NCBI GenBank assembly: GCA_946122785.1
Contig: CAMGYJ010000003.1
Span: 372,001-436,000 of the forward strand
Source: Linum tenue
Taxonomy: Eukaryota; Streptophyta; Magnoliopsida; Malpighiales; Linaceae
DNA length: 64,000 nt
Reading direction: 5' to 3'
The notes below the pieces were generated by a model. The model had not been told where the DNA came from. It did not search any database and worked only from the letters and a program-made list of their open reading frames with translations. Shown in pieces: positions 21,981-33,663 of the stretch; within the stretch, counting starts at the first letter, position 1; every line of letters starts with the position of its first letter. Position numbers and translations under genes: made by a program.

Positions 21981-22323
21981 TAAAAAATACTATAATTGCA
22001 AGCTCCAAATGGTGGATTTTTATGTTTGTAGTTTTTTTTTACTTAAATATTTGAAATATTTTATGACTTATGTGTTGAAAAGTTTGATTTATCATTGATG
22101 ATGCATAGAATTTCATATTTATTGTTTATATTAGGGTTAAAAATAATTTAAAAGTGAGAAAATACAAGTAGCCTCACAAATTCGGTTTTGTGTGAAAAAC
22201 CGTACCGAACCGAATGATAATTCGATTTAAATCGACAAAACCGAATTATAATTCGGTTCGAATTCGATTTGAGGTTTAGGAGAATTCGGGACTGAATGCC
22301 CACGGCCCACCCCTACCATGACC

Positions 22324-25300
22324 TCGAGCGAACCCATGTTCATATGCTAACCGGATCGTAACCGGCCATGCATAATTATGATCCACAAGGATTCAAATCC
22401 ATACGTATATCTTTGAGTGGCATTGGCTTGTTTGAGGAAGGTACATGCACATGGCGATGTCACCCCAGCCGGCACAAAACGACGCAACCCAATTACTATG
22501 CACGAACTATGTATGATGAGAGAGCCCACCATTATTGTATTGATGATCCCATTGGAGATCTCTGTAACGTCTGGTTCTGAATCTCTTCATTCATGGTTTG
22601 GGGTTGGAGTATGGGCAACATATGGCCAGGGTTTGGCATTTCATATGGTTACAAGCTAGGGTCATCAATCCTAGGTCATGAATGAAGAGATAAGGGATTC
22701 ATTCCACCTAGCTCAAACTAATTAAGAGGTGGCAGTTCGGTTACGGTTAACTGAACCAAAAATCATTTAGAAATCATAATATGAATTAGTCAATTGCACA
22801 AAATCGAAACGGTTAAAGGCTTATTAACGATTTTTTGTTATTGTTGTTTTGAGCCGAGATCATTAAGGACTTATCGGTTTTTACACATTAAGGGAAACCA
22901 TAAACTTGTAAAACTGATTTAGTTTCGATTGAAATCGAATACCCGAAACCGAATTACCACCCCTAGCTCAACCCCACAAACCTTGGACTCTGACGACTGT
23001 TAAGCTTTCGTTGGCTGACGTTCATAACCCTAGCTAGTACCCTACTATAGTCCATTAAATATTTCGTTAGATTTCCATCTCTATTTTCGTTTTTAAAATT
23101 CTATATTCCAACTTCGATCGTAGGTCTATTCCAAGTTGTGCACTCTCAATAACTCGTGATTTGCTTATCGACCGTTTAAATCTGAACCTCAATCATCTTA
23201 ACTCGTCCTCTCTTTTAGTAGGATCCCAAAGGAGATCTTACTTGCCAACTCATTTCTCTCCTTCACAAGCAGTTGTTACTTGTTAGGACTCAATCATACC
23301 GTCACCAGATCATCCGTTGTTTTACTATTATCGGACTACAAATTTGTTCGTTCGTTCCTCTCCTTATATTTCCAAACCTATCGTTACCAAGATCAGAAAA
23401 CTTACCCAGTATGAATTTCTGTATGTTATAATCATCACTATAACACTTACAATTTGTCCCATAAACAAGAGAACTCAATTTGCAATTTTGCTATTGTGCT
23501 GATAGGCCATCTGTGAGAACGTGCTCGCAACTCTCTGCATCTCCGTCGGATCAGGGGCAGACACTCCTCAACCGTCTGATGGACACCATGACATTTTTTC
23601 TTATAAACTTCTTGTGAACATCATAACCGGTGTTGCTCAACTCGAAACCCGAGATTTCCATTTTTTTATAAATTTTTTTGGATGATACACATTCAAACTC
23701 CCACAACCAAGATGTAGATAATGTTGTTGGTCGACAAAAGCAAGGATGGATGGGTAGATAAGATAGCTGTTGTACAATGAGCAGTCATAACTTACTTGTC
23801 ATGGCCTCACCTCACAAACTACACTATCGGATATGAAGATAGAAGTTGGCGTCCGCTCGACCCCATTAGGCGTTGGACTGTGGCCATCGACTGATGTCGA
23901 CCCTTTCTTCCTCTTTGTTTTTTTTTTTGGGTAATCTCCCCAACCAAAAGCCAAACAAAGGGCAGCGCCAATGCATATCCAAAATGATCTTTCCATAAAC
24001 CTACACATATATCCCTTTAGCTTTCTAGTTGGGCTGCCCTTGGTCTCCCCCATTTCCTTGGTCTAATAAGTGTACTAACCTTCTTGTGGGATGCCACCAC
24101 TACCACCGCCATATAGGGATAGAAAATGGTCGAGGTCGGATCGGTTTTCTCTAAACCTAAACTCAATCTAGCGGATGCATCCATCGAAAAGATTCGATAA
24201 ACATTCATCACTAGGTTCTGGAAGAGAAAACCTAACACAATGGATATCATGAGTACATGGGAACCCCATGAATTCAGGGACACAACCGCAACCAGCCAAC
24301 CCATCAATTAAAAAGCGGGTAAAACTGACAACCGGTTCAAAATCCGTTAGCGCCACCCACGAGTTCGAGTTAGATTATCACCCCAACTAACATACTAGCT
24401 ATCATCATAATTATGTGCAGTATTGCAAGTTATTATCACCATCATGATCAACATATGTACACATCCTTCCACTCCAACTTTCCCTTTCTCCTTCCATTAA
24501 GGCTTTGCCTTGTTTGTGTAAAAAAGTGTTGCAACTTGGTTCTTGGGGTTTGTATATGATTGTGAGAGATAGTTTTAATTGAATAGAGAAAAACTTGGCA
24601 TCTTAGTATTCCCCGGAACTAATTGCTAATTAGTGTATAAACAATTTCAATCCTTATCCTCTAATTGTGTGCTTCAATTAAGTCAATGGGTTTTGTTTTT
24701 CTTATCAACCTATGTACCTCTCCCACTACTAGCACAGAGTCTAGAGATCAGTACACAATCTTATCCACCATTGCTAGTTTTGATTAGTGATGGGAAACAA
24801 TAATTGGTTTCAAGTTTACTAAGAACATAATCACTCTCCTGATCTTTTGACGAAATTTTCATCAGAATTTGAAGTAATTTATGTAGATGTTATTTCATTC
24901 GTTTCTCTAAACTGGCTATCAACTCACCTGTACTCAATTTTTTAAAAAAATTAATCAAAATCCTCTACATTATCTTAGATGATAGAACCACGTATACTCT
25001 AGTTTGCAATTTTGTCAACTATTGGGTTTGATTTTTTTCTTATCGACCATATATCTCTTCAAGCTAGGAGTAAGGACTAGATAGAGGTCTAAAGATCAAT
25101 TTAATAATAGCTTATCCACTAGTGACACTGATATTTTTTGGGGCTTCCCGTTTCTTTTCTTTAATTAAGGGTGTTCTTTATCGCAGGGTAGACATAATTG
25201 AAAGGTTTGATTAAATACATAGAAAGTAAAGTACCCATGCCTTCAAATAACATATTTGAACTTTGAGTGAGGAAACTGTTTAACATGTTCCCTATGTTTA

Positions 25301-26401
25301 ATTAGGAAGGAAAACTTTAGCTCTTAAACAAAGTTAATTTTGCAACCCCAGAAGATCGTGCTTCTTTTGAATGTACTTCGTCGAGAAATGATCAAAATCC
25401 ACTAAGATCAATCGATGTGTCCATCTCGTTATAAGATAAAGATCATTGATATTGTTTAAGCCCGCTTGACATGGTTGACAAATTTTATGAGTTTGGCAGC
25501 TAGGCGGTACTCTTAACTACTATGAGGAAGTGCGACTCCCACACGGACACGAAAGATGTAAGCGTCACGGTAGAAGACATTTTAAAAAAGGGGGATTTGA
25601 AGGCAGGAAAAGGGGAAGAGTGAGAGATTCAACCCATGAATCTTGTGAGAAACAACAGATTTGGAAAACAGAAAGAGAATTATCGTCTTCTTCGTTGTCA
25701 AGGTAAAGCGAAGAGACCCAAAGCAGATGAAAAAAGTCAACATAGAGAGAAAGATAGCCTCCGCTCATTCAAGTTTCGAACTGAGCGTGAGATAGTCTCC
25801 TTAAATATGCTCTTAAACAAGAAAGAGAGAGAAAGAAGTATATTTTGGTTGATGTGTCTCTTCTTTGCTTACAATCCCGTTTATACCATGGAGGTAAAAT
25901 GTGAATTTAACCGTCAGCGAATATCAGTATCGCTGACAAAGCTTAGAGAGTAGACAACCGTTAAACGTTCAAAAATTACTTTCTAGATGTCATAGTATTC
26001 AGGAATGTTGTCATCGATACATTTCTTTTTACCGGATATGATCGCACAAAACGATAAATAACTTAGTTGAGAAACTAGCTTTCGTTTCACATACCATGAA
26101 GGCCAATGGAACCACTTGCTCTTGTTCTTTCCTTTCTACCCCTTTGCCAATTTCATGCCCGTGTTCCTTCTCATTCCCAGGTTCCTCTTCACCCTCATTT
26201 ATTTCACAGGATTCCCATCCAACAGAAACAAAGTAAGGGGGGAAAATAAGAGAAGAATAAGAGAAGAAAAGGGGAAAGAGAGAGGAATCCACCCAAACCC
26301 ACTACTCCTTTCGTTGTCACGAAAACCTTATCCAGCTAGCTTGGGGAAAAGCCATTACAGAAGGAAGGAAAGCCATGGTGGTGGGCGCCGCAGGGTTACT
26401 T
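22324..26401. other. ~4 kb intergenic spacer
   Basis: Apart from a small MITE at 22719-22965, no gene is recognised. The open frames here are short, lack family motifs and often lack an ATG. Pyrimidine- and purine-rich tracts occur at 26120-26290. Confidence 0.4.
22719..22965. mobile_element. small hAT-type MITE
   Basis: The left end reads AGAGGTGGCAGTTCGGTTAC and the right end GAATTACCACCCCTA. GCTCAAAC (22711-22718) and GCTCAACC (22966-22973) form a near-perfect 8 bp duplication. The interior is made of GGTTA/AACCG words. The left terminus has a short insertion relative to the TAGGGGTGG consensus. Confidence 0.55.
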
Positions 26402-26409
26402 ATTATGGA

Positions 26410-26856
26410 TAGGGGTGGCTATATGGTCTGGTCCGGTTAAATTGGCCCAAATTGATTCGGTCCAGTCCGGTCTTTTTGAAAATATAAGGACAAAAGCTTG
26501 GATTGGATACAGTCCGATCTTGACCCGGTCCGGTCCCAATTCGGTCTTGATTTTATATTGAGCTTGTGGGGATTTGAGTGGGCTAAGGCCTGAAAGGGTG
26601 AGGAGTTGGTTAATTTTGTACTAAGTGCAAAAGTTTGTGACCGTTTATGCAAATTACCTTTAAGTTTTGGGTGTTGAGCTCTCTTATCCGGTCTTTATCC
26701 AGTTTTCGATCCGGTCCCGAACGGTTTTTTACCTCAAATCCAAGCCCAAATATTGAATTGAATTGTTTACTATTCGGTCTCGGTCCAGTCTCGGTCCGGG
26801 TTATACGGTCCGATTTCGGGTAAAACCAAAAAACCCAAATCAAATAGCCGGCACTA
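26410..26856. mobile_element. hAT-type MITE, GGTCCGGT-rich family
   Basis: It begins TAGGGGTGGCTATATGGTC and ends ATAGCCGGCACTA. A perfect 8 bp duplication ATTATGGA flanks it (26402-26409 and 26857-26864). It is 447 bp. A second member at 51933-52273 shares TAAATTGGMCCAAATTGATYCGGTC and the CGGGTTATACGGTCC block. Confidence 0.9.
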
Positions 26857-26906
26857 ATTATGGAGCCTCCATCCTCTCCCTCTCCTCCTCCTTCATTACC
26901 AGAACC

Positions 26907-27439
26907 TAGGGGTGGGCATTCGGTCGGTTTGGTTCAAACCGAACCGAAATTATGCATACCGGGTCCCCGAATTCTATCAAACCTCAAACCGAATTCGAAC
27001 CGAATTATAATTCGGTTCGGTCGGTTCAAACCGAATTATAATTCGGTTCGGTTCGGTTTTTCATACAAAACCGAAATAGTGAGGTTAGCTTGTATTTTCT
27101 CTTTTTTAAATTATTTTTCACCCTGATGTAAACAATAAATATGTATCATCAATGATAAAATCAAACATTTCAACACATAAGTCATAAAACACTAACATGA
27201 TTCAAATATTTAAGTATCATAATAAGTAGAAACATAAAAATCCACCATTTAGAACTTGAAATTATAATAATTCGGTTTTCGGTTCGGAATTCGGAAATTC
27301 GGTTCGGTCGAAAGAACCCTGGTTTCCGAAATATGTCATTTTCTCTTCCGAACCGAATAACATTAATTCGGTTTCGGTTCGGTTTATATTCGGTTCGGTT
27401 CGGTTAGGTTCGTTTTACCGAACCGTATGCCCACCCCTA
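26907..27439. mobile_element. hAT-type MITE, AACCGAATT family
   Basis: Termini are TAGGGGTGGGCATTCGGTC and CGTATGCCCACCCCTA, flanked by the perfect duplication CCAGAACC (26899-26906 and 27440-27447). It is 533 bp. It is nearly the reverse complement of the element at 35554-36096. It lies only 50 bp from the MITE at 26410-26856. Confidence 0.92.
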
Positions 27440-27447
27440 CCAGAACC

Positions 27448-28885
27448 GAAAAGACGAAGAAGAAGGAAAGAAAAAGAGAGACATCAGTAGTAATGGCGGA
27501 TGTTGAGATGATGACATCACAGTCCCCACCCAAAAAAAAGTTCCCCTTCTTCTTCCTTCCTTCCTTCCCAAACTGTTCTTGGTAGTGACGGCCAGCTGCC
27601 CAACTTGCCAAGGAACCCGCCACTCATTTCTTCTTTGTTTTCTTCCTTTCAAATTGTTGCCATCATCATCTCTTAGGTTGTTGTAATTCTAGCCGATCAA
27701 ACCTAATTTCCCAGTAGTTTATCCAATTGGAGATCGAATTGCGTCATTTTGATCATCTCGAAATTCGTCTCAACCTCAATTGTACAATCATCTACAGTGT
27801 TTTTGAGCATTTCTGGAGCTTGTGGAAAATTAACAAATGAATTCTTTCATAATTTAAATCATCCTTGAGGTTTCAAAACCCATCTTAGTATACTGATTAA
27901 TCCTCTTCTCCAGCCTGGCTTTTGTACGTTTTCCTTTTTTCTAGATAAAAGGTCCCGTTCAGGAGTACGTTTTATTAGGGACAGTCTCATCTTTAAATTT
28001 AACAATTAATCAATTAAATTAAGGAAACCCATTAATTGAAATTTTTCCCCCTTCAACCTAATTTCTAAACTTTATTCGTCATCCTCCAAATTTCCCCCAT
28101 TTTATTTATTTATTTATTTTGAATTTTCCGTCCTTGACCGAGTTCAATTTGTTTCTCCATGGTAACGTCTAGGTTTCCGTCCTTTCGTGAGTTCTTTCTC
28201 CGTCCTTTCGTGAGTTCTCAACAGGCGAATCCAATCCTCAGTCCATGGTTAAACACTAATCACCATTTTTGGCTCCGTAAGCATGGATTTACTGCTCTAA
28301 TCCGCCAATAATTGAACCTGCAACACAAGAAAACGAGTAAAAAATGACAAGTAAAACAAAAATTAACGCAGTAAACGAGGAAAATAATCAACATACAAAA
28401 ATGAACGAACTCACCGGTGACGACGGACTGAACGGGACGGACGACGGGTGAACGGCGAACGGAGATACGCAACACGGGAAACACGACGACGGATGGGAGG
28501 ACGGCTAACGGCGCCGAGGAATTAACAATGAATTTGGAGTTAATCTTTCGACGAACAATGAACTGATTTCCTTTTTTTGCTGACTAAATCCCTAATGATT
28601 CCCAAAACTTCGCCATTGCTGGCTGTAAATTCGAATATATAACTTTCATATAGCCTTCTATATACACAAAGGGGGCACTATTTCCCGGTCACCGGAGTTA
28701 CACACTAGAAATGAATTTCTTCCAGGCCGTTCTCTTCCCCGACTTCCTCCAACCTCTTCAGTCAAACCGCTTTTCACCGCAGATCTGAGCCCTCCGTCGC
28801 CATTAAAAAAAATCGGAGACCAAGTCACAAGAGAGAATAAAATGAGAGAGTGATTCGAGTTCCTTCCATTTTTTTCCACAAACCG
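27448..28885. other. spacer and 3' flank of the Ser-rich gene
   Basis: No gene is recognised. A short direct repeat (CCGTCCTTTCGTGAGTTCT) occurs twice near 28178-28219. The last ~200 bases are the probable 3' untranslated region of the minus-strand Ser-rich gene. Confidence 0.4.
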
Positions 28886-29539
28886 TTACGATTCCTCCGT
28901 CGACTTGGACATGGAGCTGAGCCTGCTCGGCCTCGGCTGGAACGCCGCGCGCCTCCTCTGCTGGTGCGAACTTGGGCGGATCAACGCCGCCAGCGCTCGC
29001 CTCACCAGATCCCCTTCCACGCCGCCGATCCTCACCAGCGAGTTCGTCATCGCAGATCTGCGCGCGTTGAGGCGGTTGTTCGGCGCGTAGCTCGACGCGT
29101 GCGCCGTGTTCTGGTTCTTGTGTAGGCTGCAGCGGAACGAGCCGGGGTGCGTCGTCGGCGAGCACATGCACGTCTTCTTCGGACCTGGCTGCTTCCTCAC
29201 CACCTGCGGCCGGCTGCGGGAAGGGCTGACGGTAGAGATCGACCGGTTGGGAGAGACCGACCGGTCCAGAGAGAATCGGACGGCGGAGGCCGACATGGAG
29301 TGGCCGGACATGCTGACTCGCGGAGGAGACGCGGATCTGACGGGGTTCCCAGCGAAGAAGGTGGATGACCGCGTCGCGAAACTGGAACTGGATGATGCGA
29401 AGCCGGTTGAGGCAGACGAGGAGTACGGAGACTGATACGACGACAGGCTGAATCTGCCGCCGGACTGGGAGTAGGACCGGTTGACCGATCCGCCGGCTGT
29501 TGACCGCCTCGAGGATCCGGTTGCTGCTGTAATCGCCAT
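28886..29539 (-). CDS. plant serine-rich protein-like protein
   Basis: One exon encodes 217 residues from the ATG at 29539 (MAITAATGSSRRSTAGG). The first ~110 residues are low-complexity and Ser-rich, including SSYQSPYSSSASTGF and VRFSLDRSVSPNRSISTVSP. The conserved C-terminal half has a Cys/His block, KKTCMCSPTTHPGSFRCSLH (~residues 125-145), then RSAMTNSLVRIGGVEGDLVR, ALAALIRPSSHQQRRR and FQPRPSRLSSMSK. This arrangement is that of the plant serine-rich protein family (Arabidopsis At5g11090/At5g25280-like). Its biochemical role is unknown. The Cys/His block may bind metal, but that is inference. The region is GC-rich against an AT-rich neighbourhood, as expected for an intact exon. No signal peptide or membrane segment is seen. 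Confidence 0.92.
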   Translation of the reverse strand: MAITAATGSSRRSTAGGSVNRSYSQSGGRFSLSSYQSPYSSSASTGFASSSSSFATRSSTFFAGNPVRSASPPRVSMSGHSMSASAVRFSLDRSVSPNRSISTVSPSRSRPQVVRKQPGPKKTCMCSPTTHPGSFRCSLHKNQNTAHASSYAPNNRLNARRSAMTNSLVRIGGVEGDLVRRALAALIRPSSHQQRRRAAFQPRPSRLSSMSKSTEES

Positions 29540-31707
29540 TTTCTGAGTTGAGTGAAGAAGAAGAATCTAGAGAGGGAGAGAGAGGAAAAAAAGGGGAGGT
29601 TTTCTTTTTAATTTCTTAAGAGCCAGTTCGGCTAGCTAATTCGGCAAACCTAGCTTAACTCCAGCTATGAATTTATACTATTTTGCAAGGAAGGATGGTG
29701 GCGCGTGAGTAGGGTAGTTTCGGGATTTCCGCGATATTTTGCAGTCGAAGGATGCTTACTTTTCTGTTTTTGCAATGGTACCCCTCGTAGTTTGAAAATT
29801 ATTTATTCCTTTTCCTGACCGCCATTCCCGAATTCCTTTTCCCTCCCTTTTACTCGTAACTATTCTCTTACCAAACCATGTTTAAGTAATTAATTAACTC
29901 TTTAATCATCAAATACCAAGAATAGACAGTATAATGAAGAAATTTACCTTACAAAATACCAAACGCGTGCCATGAATCCTAACAATCAACCGTAAATCCG
30001 TAATGGTTCTGCTTATTAATTTTCGTTGGTTTTGTCTCTAAAATTCGAACTTAGTGTGTGGTGGATGTTCTCATACCCACATTATCATTATGTCAATCTC
30101 TTAGAGTTGCAACTTACTAATTTTCTAGTGACGAAATTATCATTCTTTGTAATTTAACTACATATTAATCGTCATTTTAATTGTTAAGAGAGATGATTGA
30201 TATCTCTCCTAATCTATTTTCATAATTGTTTTGGCTTCAAGAAACCATAATTGGGATGTAATATTAGGTAGATGCTCTCCTAAAGGCATATATAGGAGAT
30301 TTTGCTTTATAGTTTCAAAGATACGTATCTAATTATTTTTGCTACCAAGAATTAGCATATAATGATTTAGGGGCATTGAATCTGTTCCCATAATAGCTAG
30401 ATTCCCTTCCCCACGTTAATACCATTCAAAAATTGGCACCCAGCTTCATTTCTGGAATAAAGCACGCACCTCCACATTGATTAAATTGGAATTATTGGAG
30501 TGAAAACAAATATGGGATATTAGTTCAAATTATTTCTGAATTTTCCCGAAATTTAAACATGCAAAGACGTGTGATAATATTCCTTTTATTGTCATTAACA
30601 ATTTGGCAAGATAATAACAAATAATACCATACTGACTGTGACAGAGGAAAATAAGAGGAATTTCAGGGACTGATGCTGAAAAGGGCCGGGTGAGAAAGAG
30701 TGGGGAACGCGCGGAAGGCGCGTGAGATGGTTTAGTCTTGTTGGAAGGGGAATCCAACGGTTTCCGGAAGGAAAGCGGTGGGCGAGAGCCGTTCCGTTCG
30801 TTCGGCTATTTAATTTCTTTGCACTTTCTTCTTTTTTTCTATCGGGGGAAAAAGGAAAATATAAAGAAAGAAAAAAACCAATCCCGTTTTTTAAACTGAC
30901 GGGGTCTTTTTTGCCGTGGGGAATGCGCAAGCTTGATAGAACGACGGCACGGCGTATCGCGGTGACACTCAGACGGCGTCTTTGCCCGACACGTAGCAGT
31001 GTGGCCTGTTATATTTCTGCCCACCATTTTTTTTGTAATTTATTGTGGGCTTTTTTTGGTTAGTTGGGCCTCTTGTTTTCCCTCTCCGATTCTATGGGCG
31101 GCGCGCCCTACTTTTTACCCATACCGCCGAGACGTGCCTGGTTCGTCTTTTCGTTTTCAAGCTGACCGGCTTTTTCAGCATTTGCTTTTGTTACTTTGGC
31201 CACCAAAAGTCCTCGCCGGATTGACCAGGTCTTGACCCAAAAAACTATTGACTGGTTCCGGCGGCTTTTACGGTACACTCACAAAAATATATACAATAGG
31301 ATCACAACTAATCGATTCATAATCTCAAATTCTTAGTTCTTTAATTATAATACCTAATGGAAGACCTCAAAATGCAAACCCGAACCTTGAATTCGTAAAT
31401 CCTAAATTATTCAAATCAAAGTAAATCATGGTTGATTTTTGTGCGGATAAATGTGTTTTCTTGTCCATCGTATCAAAGTAAATCATGACTGATTGTTTGA
31501 AAGTTGTGATTGTTAAATAAATGTACAATAATGAATACATAATTGATGAATCTGGTGCGTTATAAAAAAAATAGTGTGAGGTAATGTGTGATTAGTGGAT
31601 GTGTCGTATATATTGGCTGATCCAGGGGGAGGCCTCCCGTGGTCACGATCCAACCCTTCTCTGGATGTCGAGCTAGTATAGCAAATGAGATATGTTTGCT
31701 TCCATCC
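29540..31707. other. Ser-rich gene promoter side and spacer
   Basis: The first ~100 bases are a purine-rich (plus-strand) leader of the minus-strand Ser-rich gene. Beyond about 29650 the sequence is AT-rich with no recognised gene. GC-richer sequence at 30660-31240 has open frames without family motifs. Confidence 0.4.
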
Positions 31708-31712
31708 CTTGC

Positions 31713-32012
31713 TATTGGGCCACGTGCAGGCCCACCATGTTCAAATTCCATCCATGGCCGAGAGATCAGTAGAAGACTTGGACAAGGATCCAAGTTCTCC
31801 TTGTACGAGAAGAAGTAGTCTTCCTTCTCCTTCTTGTAAAGCCCTAAAGTTACTTGATGATAGGGCTATAAATATGTGGGTTGTAAGGCCATTGGCCATA
31901 ACATAACAAGAAAGCAGTTCGTGTTTTGTGGATGTAAGTCTCTCACACCGAGAGACCGAACCACGTAAAATCCTTGTCTCGTGTTTGTTCCTTGCTTGCT
32001 TACTTTTTCTCA
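31713..32012 (+). repeat. 5' LTR
   Basis: It begins TATTGGGCCACGTGCAGG and ends CTTTTTCTCA. It matches the 3' LTR over its full 300 bases with about three substitutions (for example GTTCAAATT versus GTTGAAATT). A TATA-like GCTATAAATATG lies near 31864. The canonical TG start is TA in both LTRs. Confidence 0.9.
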
Positions 32013-32027
32013 TGGTATCAGAGCCTG
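32013..32027 (+). other. primer-binding site (initiator Met tRNA type)
   Basis: TGGTATCAGAGCCTGG follows the LTR directly. TGGTATCAGAGC is the usual plant copia site complementary to initiator methionine tRNA. Confidence 0.9.
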
Positions 32028-32519
32028 GTTGGGGGCATGCACAAACTGACTGAGGATGTTGACACCGTAGGTGATGTCTGGACGAGTGACTGTCAAATAG
32101 AGTAGACGACCGACTAAACGTCGATAGGCGGAACCATCCGCAAGGGGAGCAGCGGAAACTCGTGTTAGGTGATGATTTTGCTCGACAGGGAACTTACTGG
32201 GTCGAGCTCCTTGAATACCCGTTTCTTCAAGAATATCCAGGGTATACTTACGTTGACTGAGAACAATCCCACGAGGAGAACGAGCAACCTCAATGCCAAG
32301 GAAATAGCGAAGGGGCCCCAAATCCTTGATACTAAAACGACGATCAAGAAATGTCTTGACCCGATTGATGAAGGATAAGTCGTTACCGGCTAGGATCACA
32401 TCATCAACTTATATAAGAGCAGTGACGAACACATTGTCGCGGCGATAGATGAAGAGAGAATGATCGGCAGGGGATGAACGGAAACCGAGTTCACAAAGAG
32501 CAGCGGTGAACTTGGTGTT
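32028..32519 (-). pseudogene. inverted copia reverse transcriptase fragment
   Basis: On the minus strand, against the element's own polarity, it reads NTKFTAALCELGF, DHSLFIYRRDNVFVTALI, then a stop, VDDVILAGND, FSIKDLGPLRYFLGIEVARS, and GRLLYLTVTRPDITYGVNIL. The stop (TAA, 32409-32411) replaces the tyrosine of the catalytic YVDD motif. The fragment begins and ends abruptly at the flanking junctions. Confidence 0.9.
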
Positions 32520-32532
32520 ACCCAGTCCCGAC

Positions 32533-32790
32533 CTACTCCGTTGTTTTGTGACAATCAGGCTGCTCTTCACATCGCCGCCAATCCTGTTTTCCACGAGCGC
32601 ACTAAGCACGTTGAGATGGATTGTTATTTTGTTCGTGAACGGGTTGTCTCTCATGATATCTTGCCCTGCAAAATCAGTTCCCAGCTGCAAGTGGCCGACA
32701 TCTTCACCAAAGGGTTAGGCGCCGATCGGTTTCGGCTCCTGTTGTCCAAGTTGAATGTTCGTGACCTGCACAGTTCAGCTTGCGGGGGCG
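32533..32790 (+). pseudogene. copia RNase H end
   Basis: The plus strand reads LFCDNQAALHIAANPVFHER, TKHVEMDCYFVRE, VADIFTKGLGADRF and LSKLNVRDLHSSACGG, the standard C-terminal end of a copia polyprotein, up to the purine tract and 3' LTR. It lacks the rest of the RNase H domain. Confidence 0.9.
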
Positions 32791-33090
32791 TATTGGGCCA
32801 CGTGCAGGCCCACCATGTTGAAATTCCATCCATGGCCGAAAGATCAGTAGAAGACTTGGACAAGGATCCAAGTTCTCCTTGTACGAGAAGAAGTAGTCTT
32901 CCTTCTCCTTCTTGTAAAGCCCTAAAGTTACTTGATGATAGGGCTATAAATATGTGGGTTGTAAGGCCATTGGCCATAACATAATAAGAAAGCAGTTCGT
33001 GTTTTGTGGATGTAAGTCTCTCACACCGAGAGACCGAACCACGTAAAATCCTTGTCTCGTGTTTGTTCCTTGCTTGCTTACTTTTTCTCA
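32791..33090 (+). repeat. 3' LTR
   Basis: It is the 300 bp partner of the 5' LTR, from TATTGGGCC to TTTTTCTCA, followed by the CTTGC target duplication. Confidence 0.9.
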
Positions 33091-33169
33091 CTTGCCGCCT
33101 CTTTCAATCTAGTGCTAGTCAATATCTAGTTTTCTATTCTAACGTGACTTAGTATTATTATACTATGTC

Positions 33170-33655
33170 CAGTGGCGGAGCCACATGAGGCCAATGTGGG
33201 TCATTTGCACCACCTTGGCCCAAAAAATATGGAGTAAATTAATTTATATGATTGTTGATAAAATACAAAATTTCTATATAATTGTAGATAATTTTACGTA
33301 AAGTAATGTTTTATGATCTCTATTTAACTTTTAGTTTATATATTCAATAAGAGATTTTAGTATATACAAAAACTCGAAAAGTAATGTTATTACTTAGACC
33401 TGTTTGTTGCTATCGGTTGTCATTCAAGTATTGAAAGAGTACTTATGCAATTAGCAAAGTAAAGAAACACTTCATAATAAGATGAGTTGTGTAATCATGA
33501 ACGATTTTTCGTTGTGATATCTTAACATCTCTCATAATTTGCTTGATGAATATATTTTAGAAAATTTTCAAAACACGAACACATTCAACAACATACGTTA
33601 TATATATCTTTTTCACGTTTGACCCACCTTAGATAAATTTCTGGCTACGCCACTG
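33170..33655. mobile_element. hAT-type MITE, CAGTGGCGGAGCCA family
   Basis: The ends CAGTGGCGGAGCCA and TGGCTACGCCACTG are inverted repeats of each other with one mismatch. The perfect 8 bp duplication ACTATGTC flanks the 486 bp element (33162-33169 and 33656-33663). It has no coding potential. Confidence 0.93.
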
Positions 33656-33663
33656 ACTATGTC

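Larger units (their letters stand above)
17701..21983 (-). mobile_element. 5'-truncated L1-type LINE
   Basis: This non-LTR retrotransposon is inserted in the MITE. A 14 bp target duplication AAAATACTATAATT flanks it (17687-17700 and 21984-21997). Its short A tail is the T run beginning at 17699 on the plus strand, so it lies on the minus strand. It is about 4.3 kb. The 5' end is cut inside ORF1, typical of target-primed reverse transcription. Both ORFs carry stops and shifts, so the copy is inactive. Confidence 0.92.
17522..22315. mobile_element. hAT-type MITE split by a LINE
   Basis: The element begins TAAGGGTGGGCA and ends TGCCCACGGCCCACCCCTA. It is flanked by a perfect 8 bp duplication CCATGACC (17514-17521 and 22316-22323). 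Without the nested LINE and its duplication it is about 497 bp. It belongs to the same family as 26907-27439 and 35554-36096, which share AACCGAATTATAATTCGG words and the CTCCAAATGGTGGATTTTTA core. It codes for nothing. Confidence 0.85.
31713..33090 (+). mobile_element. rearranged mini copia-type LTR element, 1378 bp
   Basis: Two 300 bp LTRs (31713-32012 and 32791-33090) differ at only about three positions, so the insertion is recent. A 5 bp target duplication CTTGC flanks the whole (31708-31712 and 33091-33095). A primer-binding site follows the left LTR, and a G-rich purine tract precedes the right LTR. The ~780 bp interior holds a reverse transcriptase piece in the wrong orientation joined to the RNase H end in the right orientation. 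Gag, protease and integrase are absent. It can only have moved with proteins supplied by another element. Confidence 0.92.

Noticed and set aside
28803..29171. GC-rich frames overlapping the Ser-rich gene
   Set aside because: They are alternate frames of a GC-rich exon; only the 217-codon frame has the conserved family blocks.
32541..32984. 147-codon plus-strand frame taken as one gene
   Set aside because: Only the first ~80 codons are copia RNase H; the rest is read-through into the LTR.
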